Of a stretch of DNA of 12,593 bases, positions 1 to 6,412 are shown in pieces. The stretch is from the NCBI GenBank assembly GCA_900769375.1, contig CAAGGN010000235.1, forward strand, positions 1 to 12,593, written 5' to 3'. A model generated the notes under the pieces. That model was not told the DNA's origin and ran no database searches. It saw only the letters and a list, made by a program, of their open reading frames with translations. Made by a program: the position numbers and the translations under genes. Numbering within the stretch: the first letter of the stretch is position 1; the number at the start of each line of letters is the position of its first letter. The DNA is from Clostridia bacterium (lineage in GTDB: Bacteria > Bacillota > Clostridia > Oscillospirales > Acutalibacteraceae).

Positions 1-1165
1 CGCCCTTATACGAGAACTCCACGTCCTTAAATTCTATATAGCAGTTTTCCATATCGGGTGTTTTTGGATTTTCGGGGTCAACGATATCCTGTTTTTTATC
101 AAAATACTCGAAAATTCTTGAGAAAAGCGCCAAGGAACGAACAAAATCAACGCCGATATTAAGCAACATTCTTACGGGTTGATAAAGTCGGTTAACAAGG
201 GCAACTATTACGGAAATTCCGCCTACTGTAAGGGCGGTATCGCCCCCGTAAATCATCAAAAACGCGCCGGCAAAGTAGATAAGCAATGGGGCTATCTGGA
301 TAAACATACCGAGGAATACGTGAAACCAGCTTCCCGCCCTTCTCTCCTTGACGGTAATTTTGGTAACCTCATCGTTAATTAAGCTGAATTTTTTATATTC
401 CCGCTTCTCCTTAGTAAAGAGCTTTACGAGCATTGAGCCGCTGACCGACAGAGTTTCATCAATATGCTGATTCATCTCGTCCTGCTTTTCGGCAGATTGG
501 GATAAAAGCTCCCATCTTTTTCTGCCGACCACGCGGGTTGGGATTATTAAAAGCGGGATAATGACAAGTCCCACTATGGCAAGACGCCAATCGGTATAGA
601 ACATATAAAATACCGAGGTTGCTATAACCAAAACGTTGCTGACTATACTTGTAAGGGTTCCCGAAATAACCGTGCTTACGGAATTTATATCGGTATTCAT
701 TCGGGTGATAATATCTCCCTGCTTTTCATCAGTGAAAAAAGAGTGGGACATATGCTGAAGATGATTATACATCTGATTTCGCATATCTCTGATTATCATT
801 TGAGAAATCCAAGAATTTATATATTGCTCCAAAACACTGATAATCTGACCCGCCGCCAAGAGCAAAAATGCGGCCACGAGTAATATAAGAAGCCGCCTGA
901 TACTTTCGGGAGCGGAGATTATCTCGTCAACGATTTTTCCCGTAACCGCCGCGGGCATAAGGCCTAAAACCGCCGAAACAGCAAGGGCGATTATAACGAG
1001 TAAAAACTGCCACTTATAAGGTTTTAAATAACCGAGTATTCGGGATATTAATTCCTTGGTTATTTTGGGTTTATTAAGTTTTTCTTCTTCCGTTAAAAAT
1101 CCGCGGGGACCTAAGGGTCTTCCCATGCCTCGCATACCGGGAGGAGGTGGCATTCCCATTGCCAT
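1..1165 (-). CDS. ABC exporter, fused membrane and ATPase subunit (N-terminal part)
   Basis: The reading frame is open from the ATG at 1165 to the left edge, about 388 codons, so the gene is cut by the window. After a Met/Gly/Pro-rich N-terminus (residues 1-20) there is a six-helix exporter domain: hydrophobic segments near residues 52-72, 91-112, 165-190, 194-212, 283-305 and 311-325, with the coupling-region stretch HSFFTDEKQGDIITRMNTD near 141-159. At about 376 the ATPase domain begins (YIEFKDVEFSYKG, with the A-loop Tyr at 386). Walker A and later motifs lie outside the window. The family (MsbA/BmrA/TM287-288 type) exports lipids, drugs or peptides at the cytoplasmic membrane using ATP; the substrate cannot be told here. 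Such proteins often work as heterodimers, and a partner gene could lie to the left. The start is set by AAGGGAAG about 6 nt upstream and by a promoter at 1207-1236. Confidence 0.93.
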   Translation of the reverse strand, partial: MAMGMPPPPGMRGMGRPLGPRGFLTEEEKLNKPKITKELISRILGYLKPYKWQFLLVIIALAVSAVLGLMPAAVTGKIVDEIISAPESIRRLLILLVAAFLLLAAGQIISVLEQYINSWISQMIIRDMRNQMYNHLQHMSHSFFTDEKQGDIITRMNTDINSVSTVISGTLTSIVSNVLVIATSVFYMFYTDWRLAIVGLVIIPLLIIPTRVVGRKRWELLSQSAEKQDEMNQHIDETLSVSGSMLVKLFTKEKREYKKFSLINDEVTKITVKERRAGSWFHVFLGMFIQIAPLLIYFAGAFLMIYGGDTALTVGGISVIVALVNRLYQPVRMLLNIGVDFVRSLALFSRIFEYFDKKQDIVDPENPKTPDMENCYIEFKDVEFSYKG

Positions 1166-1206
1166 ATATATCTTCCCTTCATATTTGAAAATAGCTTTAT
1201 ATGCTT

Positions 1207-1236
1207 ATTATACCATATATTGTGTATAATTGGCAA
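1207..1236 (-). promoter_or_regulatory. Promoter of the ABC exporter gene
   Basis: On the minus strand TTGCCA (1236-1231) and TATAAT (1212-1207) are separated by 18 bp, and the -10 is preceded by TGG, giving an extended -10. It points at the ATG at 1165 with a leader of about 35 nt. Promoter assignment is by motif only. Confidence 0.7.
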
Positions 1237-1272
1237 TTTTAATATTTTATATAAAAATTATTAACTTTCCAC

Positions 1273-1301
1273 TTGACATTTAGTGCATAATGCGATATAA
1301 T
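1273..1301 (+). promoter_or_regulatory. Full-consensus sigma-A promoter of the 1308-1675 RNA
   Basis: TTGACA at 1273-1278 and TATAAT at 1296-1301 are separated by exactly 17 bp, a perfect match to the housekeeping consensus. The predicted start of transcription is about 1308. No protein gene of normal size follows before the terminator at 1648-1675. Confidence 0.85.
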
Positions 1302-1322
1302 AAAGACGAAGAAAAAAGAAAG

Positions 1323-1448
1323 AGGTGAGTCCAAAGGCATAAGAAGCTTGTAACTCATAATTTTGTAAGTAAGGATTGATTCCAAAAAACAGTTAACTTT
1401 TTACTCGACCAAAAATTTTACGTAAAGGTGAGTCCAATGGGCCATAAA
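1323..1448 (+). repeat. Imperfect direct repeat inside the RNA region
   Basis: AGGTGAGTCCAA occurs at 1323-1334 and again at 1426-1437, 103 nt apart. The similarity continues past the 12-mer as AGGCATAA in the first copy and TGGGCCATAA in the second. Both copies look like a Shine-Dalgarno sequence followed by a short spacer. This could reflect a duplicated RNA domain. Confidence 0.75.
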
Positions 1449-1647
1449 AATTTTTAAGAAAAGCGCGTTCCTTTAGAATTCCCGAAAGGGTTTAATATAG
1501 ATGTTGGTGATAAACTATGATTTCATTTATATCTAAATTTCAAATCAAATTTTAAATTCGGGTGGTACCAATGTACAATTAAAAGAAACCAAACTTTTCT
1601 TTTGGGTATAATCCCAAGATAGAGTAAAACTTAATACGATATATTTG

Positions 1648-1675
1648 CGCGGTCTTTTTTCAAGACCGCGTTTTT
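1648..1675 (+). terminator. Intrinsic terminator of the RNA region
   Basis: CGCGGTCTT (1648-1656) pairs perfectly with AAGACCGCG (1662-1670) around a five-base loop, followed by TTTTT. It ends the transcript from the 1273 promoter, or acts as an attenuator ahead of rubrerythrin. Confidence 0.9.
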
Positions 1676-1705
1676 CATTTTCCTCTTTATTTTTGAATTA
1701 AAATA

Positions 1706-1714
1706 TGTTACAAT
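1706..1714 (+). promoter_or_regulatory. Likely extended -10 promoter of rubrerythrin
   Basis: TGTTACAAT fits the extended -10 pattern TGnTAnAAT. The -35 region at the proper distance (TTTATT) is weak. It would give a leader of about 45 nt and lets rubrerythrin be transcribed independently of the upstream RNA. Confidence 0.5.
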
Positions 1715-1766
1715 TTATATGGAAATATTTTCCCTTTAATGAATTATATTTATGAGGTGAATTAAA

Positions 1767-2309
1767 ATGGCAGAAAACAAATTCAAAGGTTCAAAAACCG
1801 AAAAAAATCTTCTCGAGGCATTTGCCGGTGAATCGCAGGCAAGAAACAAGTATACCTACTTTGCTTCCGTTGCAAAGAAGCAGGGCTTTGAGCAGATTGC
1901 AGAAATCTTCTTAAAGACCGCCGAAAACGAAAAGGAACACGCTAAACTCTGGTTTAAGGCCCTTGGCGAACTTGGCAACACTGCAGAAAATCTTGTTGCC
2001 GCCGCTGATGGTGAAAACTATGAATGGACCGATATGTACAGCCGTATGGCAGATGAAGCAGATGAAGAAGGATTCCATGACCTTGCTAAGCAGTTCAGAG
2101 GCGTTGCCGCTATCGAAAAAACCCACGAGGAGCGTTACCGCAAGCTTCTTCACAATGTTGAAACTGCCGCTGTATTTGAAAAATGCGACGTTCAGGTTTG
2201 GGAGTGCCGCAACTGCGGTCATATCGTTGTAGGTGAAAAGGCACCCGAGGTATGCCCCGTTTGTAACCACCCAAGAGCATATTTTGAACTCCGCAAAGAG
2301 AATTACTAA
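1767..2309 (+). CDS. rbr: Rubrerythrin
   Basis: This 180-residue protein has the full classical rubrerythrin layout. An N-terminal ferritin-like four-helix domain (about 1-138) carries the di-iron ligands: E22, the ExxH pair E55/H58, E97 and E100, and the second ExxH pair E117/H120. A C-terminal rubredoxin-like domain has two CxxC knuckles (C147/C150 and C163/C166) binding one iron. Rubrerythrins reduce hydrogen peroxide to water in the cytoplasm of anaerobes, taking electrons through the rubredoxin-like centre, and protect against oxygen stress. The start is fixed by GAGGTG at 1754-1759, 7 nt before the ATG, and the length is normal for the family. It appears monocistronic, with a bidirectional terminator at 2358-2386. 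The terminator-ended RNA region upstream raises the possibility of attenuation control, but the gene also has its own -10 element. Confidence 0.97.
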   Translation: MAENKFKGSKTEKNLLEAFAGESQARNKYTYFASVAKKQGFEQIAEIFLKTAENEKEHAKLWFKALGELGNTAENLVAAADGENYEWTDMYSRMADEADEEGFHDLAKQFRGVAAIEKTHEERYRKLLHNVETAAVFEKCDVQVWECRNCGHIVVGEKAPEVCPVCNHPRAYFELRKENY

Positions 2310-2357
2310 TCGGAACAAAATTTTATATTTTTCAAGAAATATAAACTAAAATATAAA

Positions 2358-2391
2358 AACGGCTCACTTTTTTCAAGTGAGCCGTTCATTT
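2358..2391. terminator. Bidirectional terminator between rubrerythrin and the kinase
   Basis: AACGGCTCACTT (2358-2369) and AAGTGAGCCGTT (2375-2386) form a perfect 12-bp stem with a five-base loop. U-rich runs follow on both strands, so it serves both convergent genes. Confidence 0.92.
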
Positions 2392-2404
2392 TTTCTTTTT
2401 ATAA

Positions 2405-3487
2405 TTATTTGCAATATCCGGATACGATTTCCTTCATTTTATCCCATTTTGCTTCCATATCCTCAACCAATTTAAACTGAGTATGACATCTATCAAGGTT
2501 ATGGTCTTTATAGTGCACCTTGAAATATGTATCGCCGTTAAGATAATCGGTTAAAAATCTCATTCCGCATTCTAAGGTCATCATTTTTGCGCCTTCGGGA
2601 AGAAGCATTATTTCAGAATCTAAAAGTCCGCCGCCGCAACCCTCAAGGAAGCCCTTGGTATAAATATCAAACATATCAAGGTCCATACTTACCTTACTTA
2701 AATCCTTTTCATCCTCGCTTGCGGTGGAAGCGCCAAATCTTATGGAATCACCGAAATCGGTTACCGAAAATCCGGGCATTATGGTATCAAGGTCGATGAC
2801 GCAGAGGGCTTTTCTGGTTTTATTATCAAGCATAACGTTATTCATTTTAGTATCGTTATGGGTAACGCGAAGGGGTATTTCTCCTCTGTCCTTTGCCTCA
2901 TAAAGCACTGAACAGAAATCTTTCCTCGCTTTAACAAACTCGATTTCTTCTAAAACATTTTTTGCTCTGCCGCAAACATCGGCCTCAACAGCGGCTATAA
3001 AATCATTATAGCGTTTAGGAGTGTTATGGAAATCGGGAATGGTTTCGTATAGCTTTTCTGCGGGAAAGTCGGTAAGGTTTTTCTGAAATTTACCAAAGGC
3101 AACCGCCGCTTGATAGAAATCCTCCGTGGTTTCGGGCAAATCAAGGCAGATTGAATCCTCGATAAAATCATAAACGCGCCAACATTTGCCACCTAAAATA
3201 TGGCAAGAGTTTCCGTCAACGCTCGGAACAAGGTGCATAGTGCTTCGCTCCTCCACACCTTTTTTCCTTAAAAATTCTGTTACGCGCTGAATGTTTTCAA
3301 TTACCTGCAAGGGCTTTTTGAAAACATTAATATTTACACTTTGAAGAATATATCTTTTCTGTGAGCCGTCTAAAAGCTCGGTTGCAACCAAATAGGTATC
3401 GTTTATATGTCCGTTACCATAGCGAGAACATTCCTTTATCTCGCCTTCCATTTCAAAATGGCTTAAAATTTCCATTATAACTTTCAT
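2405..3487 (-). CDS. nahK: N-acetylhexosamine 1-kinase-like phosphotransferase
   Basis: This 360-residue protein of the APH-like kinase fold resembles the NahK of Bifidobacterium as I remember it along its whole length: YGNGHINDTYLV near 23-34 (nucleotide-binding loop), WRVYDFIE at 103-110, RVTHNDTKMNN at 207-217 (catalytic Asp D212), IDLDTIMPG at 231-239 (metal-binding Asp D234), DFGDSIRFGAS at 244-254 and TLECGMRFLTDYL at 304-316. NahK phosphorylates GlcNAc or GalNAc at C1 using ATP, feeding released mucin or milk sugars to a UDP-sugar pyrophosphorylase. In Bifidobacterium it sits in the lacto-N-biose gene cluster. Here its upstream neighbour is secA, 40 bp away with no terminator seen between, so it is probably co-transcribed with secA. 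GGGG lies 7 nt before the chosen ATG, favouring it over the Met at residue 5. Substrate specificity is inferred from resemblance only. Confidence 0.87.
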   Translation of the reverse strand: MKVIMEILSHFEMEGEIKECSRYGNGHINDTYLVATELLDGSQKRYILQSVNINVFKKPLQVIENIQRVTEFLRKKGVEERSTMHLVPSVDGNSCHILGGKCWRVYDFIEDSICLDLPETTEDFYQAAVAFGKFQKNLTDFPAEKLYETIPDFHNTPKRYNDFIAAVEADVCGRAKNVLEEIEFVKARKDFCSVLYEAKDRGEIPLRVTHNDTKMNNVMLDNKTRKALCVIDLDTIMPGFSVTDFGDSIRFGASTASEDEKDLSKVSMDLDMFDIYTKGFLEGCGGGLLDSEIMLLPEGAKMMTLECGMRFLTDYLNGDTYFKVHYKDHNLDRCHTQFKLVEDMEAKWDKMKEIVSGYCK

Positions 3488-3527
3488 ATCTTTTCCCCTT
3501 TAACCTATATATTTTTTTGGGGTGGCG

Positions 3528-6257
3528 CTAATCTTCAATGTCTTTTCCGCAACAACGCTTATACTTTTTACCGCTTCCGCAAGGACAAAGAGCGTTTTTG
3601 CTTACCGCTCCCTTTCCTTTTACGGTTAAAGGCGCGCCTGTTTCGGTTTCTTTGGCAACCTTTTCTCTCTTTACTTCTTCGTTCTTTCTAACCTGAACGG
3701 TAAGAACAAGCTTTGAGGTTTGCTCTCTTATGGCATCGGTCATAGCCGAGAACATATCATAGCTTTCGTTTCGGTATTCAACTACGGGGTCATGCTGACC
3801 GTAGGCGCGAAGGCCGATACCCTGACGAAGTCGGTCCATATTATCTATATGGTCCATCCAATTGGTATCAACTGAACGAAGGAGCATTACCCGCTCAATT
3901 TCACGCATAACCTGACTGCCGAATTCTGCTTCTCTCTGCTCATATTTACTATGGGCTTTTTCTTTGAGAAGTTCTGCAACTTCGGCGCGGGAAATTTCGC
4001 CGAGTTCTTCTACAGTAAAACGAAGGTCACTCGCTTCGGTAATCCAACCGAGGAAATGCTCGCGAAGGCCGTTTATATCCCACTCATCGTGAACCACATC
4101 ATCACTCAGATAAATTTGCGTATAGGACTCGATGGTTTCATCAATCATTTTAAGAATGCTATCTTTAAGTTCTTCCCCATCAAGCACCTTGTTTCTCTGG
4201 GTGTAGATAAGTTCACGCTGCTTGTTCATTACATCGTCGTATTGAAGAACGCTCTTACGGGCGGCAAAATTCATACCTTCCTTCTTTCGCTGAGCGCTCT
4301 CAATGGTTTTTGAGAGCATTCCGCTTTCAAGGGGTACATTTTCTTCCACATTTAAAGTATCCATCAGTGCCGAAATCCGCTCTCCGCCGTAAAGACGCAT
4401 TAAATCATCCTCAAGGGAGATATAGAACTTGGTATCGCCGGGGTCACCCTGACGGCCTGCGCGTCCTCTAAGCTGATTATCAATTCTTCGAGAATCGTGG
4501 CGCTCGGTACCTATAATGCAAAGACCGCCTGCATTTCTCACCGCTTCTGCCTCGGGGGCAATTTCGGCTTTGAATTTATCGTAATACTCTTTATACTTTT
4601 CGCGGGCAGCAATAATATCCGCATCTTCGGTTTCGGCAAAGCCCGTTGCCTCAACTATCATTTCTTCGCTAAGTTCATCGTGTCTTAATGCGGATTTCGC
4701 AAGATACTCCGCATTACCGCCAAGCATAATATCGGTACCGCGTCCCGCCATATTGGTAGCGATGGTAACGGCGCCAAGCTTACCTGCCTGAGCAATAATT
4801 TCTGCCTCTTTTTCGTGGTGCTTAGCATTAAGAACGTTATGCTTTATTCCGTTCCTCTTTAGAAGAGAGGATAAAAGCTCTGATTTTTCAATGGTAACGG
4901 TACCAACGAGCACGGGTTGACCCTTCTTGTTGCACTCCACTATCTTTTCAATAACTGCCTTATACTTTGCAAGTTCAGTTTTATAAACCGCATCATTTTC
5001 ATCGATTCTTGCAAGGGGCTTATTGGTGGGAATTTCGATTACATCAAGACGGTAGATCTGCTGAAATTCCGCTTCCTCGGTCATGGCGGTACCCGTCATA
5101 CCCGAAAGCTTATTATAAAGGCGGAAGAAGTTCTGGAAGGTGATGGTAGCAAGGGTTTTGGATTCACTTGCAACCTTAACGCCCTCTTTTGCCTCTATTG
5201 CTTGGTGAAGTCCCTCGTTATAACGACGGCCAAACATAAGACGGCCCGTGAACTCATCAACAATGATAACCTCTCCGTCCTTAACCACATAATCAACATC
5301 GCGCTTCATAATACCGTGAGCGCGGATGGCCTGATTTACATGGTGGGCAATTTCAATATTACTGCTATCATTAAGATTTTCTATTTTAAAGAACTGCTCG
5401 GCTTTGGCTACGCCGGAAGGGGTCAAGGTGGCGCTGCGAGCCTTTTCATCAACCACATAGTCACCGTCAAAATTCTGCTCTTCATCGGAAACCTTATCGT
5501 TTACTTCCTTAACCTTAACCATTCTTAAGGTTTTGGCAAAAGAGTTTGCCTGCGCATAAAGGTCGGTGGATTTTTCGCCCTGACCCGAAATTATAAGGGG
5601 CGTACGGGCTTCGTCAATAAGAATTGAGTCAACCTCATCGACGATGGCAAAGTTATGACCCCTTTGAACCTTCTGCTCTTTATAAATTACCATATTATCG
5701 CGAAGGTAATCAAAACCGAGCTCATTGTTGGTACAGTAAGTTATATCGGCCTCATAAGCCGCCTTCTTTTCCTCGTGGTTCATACCGTGAATAATAAGAC
5801 CAACGGTTAAGCCTAAATATCTATAAAGCTTTCCCATCCATTCGGAGTCACGCTTTGCGAGGTAATCATTTACCGTAACGATATGAACGCCTTTACCCGA
5901 AAGGGCGTTAAGATATGCAGGTAAGGTGGCCACGAGGGTTTTACCCTCACCCGTTTTCATTTCGCTTATTCTGCCCTGATGAAGCACGATACCGCCTAAA
6001 ATCTGAACGGGGAAATGGCGCATACCAAGTACTCGGTCAGCGGCCTCTCGGCAAACGGCAAATGCCTCAGGTAAAATACTGTCAAGGGACTCGCCCTCAG
6101 CTATTCTCGCTTTAAACTCTGCGGTTTTGCCCTTAAGCTCATCTTCGGTTAAATTTCTATATTCCTCATCGTAGGAAAGAACCTTTTCCTGAATTGGTTT
6201 TATTCTTTTCAATTCCTTTTCGCTGTAGCTTCCGAACAAGGATTTTAATATACCCAT
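3528..6257 (-). CDS. secA: Preprotein translocase ATPase SecA
   Basis: SecA is the ATP-driven motor that pushes unfolded preproteins through SecYEG at the cytoplasmic membrane. Visible features, numbered from the ATG at 6257: Walker A TGEGKT at 102-107, DEVD box at 207-210, GRLMFGRRYNEGLHQAIEAK of the preprotein cross-linking region, a second motor half with MAGRGTDIMLGG and the arginine-finger stretch QLRGRAGRQGDPG, the helical scaffold/wing with MDHIDNMDRLRQGIGLRAYG, and a C-terminal zinc tail CPCGSGKKYKRCC at 891-903 (three-Cys-type SEC-C motif for SecB, lipid or ribosome contact). Length is 909 residues, normal for the family. The frame is open upstream to an ATG at 6338, but the start at 6257 is chosen because GAGGT lies 7 nt before it, MGILKSLFG is the usual N-terminus, and the likely -10 box falls inside the upstream extension. 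It probably leads a secA-kinase operon. Confidence 0.98.
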   Translation of the reverse strand: MGILKSLFGSYSEKELKRIKPIQEKVLSYDEEYRNLTEDELKGKTAEFKARIAEGESLDSILPEAFAVCREAADRVLGMRHFPVQILGGIVLHQGRISEMKTGEGKTLVATLPAYLNALSGKGVHIVTVNDYLAKRDSEWMGKLYRYLGLTVGLIIHGMNHEEKKAAYEADITYCTNNELGFDYLRDNMVIYKEQKVQRGHNFAIVDEVDSILIDEARTPLIISGQGEKSTDLYAQANSFAKTLRMVKVKEVNDKVSDEEQNFDGDYVVDEKARSATLTPSGVAKAEQFFKIENLNDSSNIEIAHHVNQAIRAHGIMKRDVDYVVKDGEVIIVDEFTGRLMFGRRYNEGLHQAIEAKEGVKVASESKTLATITFQNFFRLYNKLSGMTGTAMTEEAEFQQIYRLDVIEIPTNKPLARIDENDAVYKTELAKYKAVIEKIVECNKKGQPVLVGTVTIEKSELLSSLLKRNGIKHNVLNAKHHEKEAEIIAQAGKLGAVTIATNMAGRGTDIMLGGNAEYLAKSALRHDELSEEMIVEATGFAETEDADIIAAREKYKEYYDKFKAEIAPEAEAVRNAGGLCIIGTERHDSRRIDNQLRGRAGRQGDPGDTKFYISLEDDLMRLYGGERISALMDTLNVEENVPLESGMLSKTIESAQRKKEGMNFAARKSVLQYDDVMNKQRELIYTQRNKVLDGEELKDSILKMIDETIESYTQIYLSDDVVHDEWDINGLREHFLGWITEASDLRFTVEELGEISRAEVAELLKEKAHSKYEQREAEFGSQVMREIERVMLLRSVDTNWMDHIDNMDRLRQGIGLRAYGQHDPVVEYRNESYDMFSAMTDAIREQTSKLVLTVQVRKNEEVKREKVAKETETGAPLTVKGKGAVSKNALCPCGSGKKYKRCCGKDIED

Positions 6258-6291
6258 TAAACTGACCTCACTAAAGTTTATTATCCATTTA

Positions 6292-6320
6292 ATTATACCA
6301 AAGGGAAATTCATAAGTAAA
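6292..6320 (-). promoter_or_regulatory. Promoter of secA
   Basis: On the minus strand TTTACT (6320-6315) and TATAAT (6297-6292) are 17 bp apart, with TGG directly before the -10. The predicted transcript starts near 6285 and gives a leader of about 28 nt to the ATG at 6257. It excludes the longer upstream start. Confidence 0.75.
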
Positions 6321-6336
6321 GCAATAAATTGTTAAC

Positions 6337-6382
6337 ATACTACTTTATTTTTTTGTAAAAATATGTTATACTACTTTAGTAT
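6337..6382. promoter_or_regulatory. asnB promoter with repeated ATACTACTTTA sites
   Basis: The extended -10 TGTTATACT lies at 6364-6372 in front of asnB; the -35 region is weak. ATACTACTTTA occurs at 6337-6347 and again at 6368-6378, start to start 31 bp, about three helical turns. The second copy overlaps the -10 and is also part of a palindrome, ATACTA-CTT-TAGTAT (6368-6382). This arrangement suits a regulator binding two sites on one face of the DNA; no regulator can be named. Confidence 0.5.
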
Positions 6383-6412
6383 GAATAAAACTCGAAGGAG
6401 TATTTATAATTT

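Larger units (their letters stand above)
1308..1675 (+). ncRNA. Unidentified structured RNA or long regulatory leader (about 365 nt)
   Basis: The segment runs from a full-consensus promoter to a strong intrinsic terminator and has no normal-length reading frame. What is visible: an imperfect repeat beginning with the 12-mer AGGTGAGTCCAA (1323-1334 and 1426-1437), each copy having a nearby ACTC able to pair with its GAGT (TGAGT 1326-1330 with ACTCA 1353-1357; ACTC 1403-1406 with GAGT 1430-1433); a CCC-GAAA-GGG tetraloop hairpin at 1481-1490; TTCGGG at 1557-1562, which could instead pair with CCCGAA 1481-1486; a TTGGG/CCCAA hairpin near 1602-1617; and GGGTGGTACC at 1560-1569, resembling part of a T-box. 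I do not recognise a known family: the sequence lacks tmRNA ends, does not match RNase P RNA as I know it, and has no specifier-type stem I. It is either a stand-alone RNA or an attenuator leader for rubrerythrin, which starts 92 nt past the terminator. The boundaries are inferred from promoter and terminator. Confidence 0.6.

Noticed and set aside
1323..1334. AGGTGAGTCC as the conserved GAGGAAAGTCC of RNase P RNA
   Set aside because: The match is partial, the motif occurs twice, and the other universal RNase P segments, including the ACAGAA-type 3' part, were not found.
1560..1569. GGGTGGTACC as a T-box riboswitch
   Set aside because: It matches only the first part of the T-box; the usual GCG does not follow. 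I saw no specifier-loop stem, the terminator is about 80 nt downstream and not built from the motif, and the next gene is rubrerythrin, not a synthetase or amino acid gene.
4917..5528. Open frame of 203 codons on the plus strand inside secA
   Set aside because: It is antisense to a highly conserved part of SecA, with no family resemblance or ribosome binding site; other long antisense frames in secA, asnB and the rhamnosidase are treated the same way.
6258..6338. Longer SecA start adding 27 residues
   Set aside because: The extension has no SecA similarity, contains the likely promoter, and the ATG at 6257 has a well-placed ribosome binding site.
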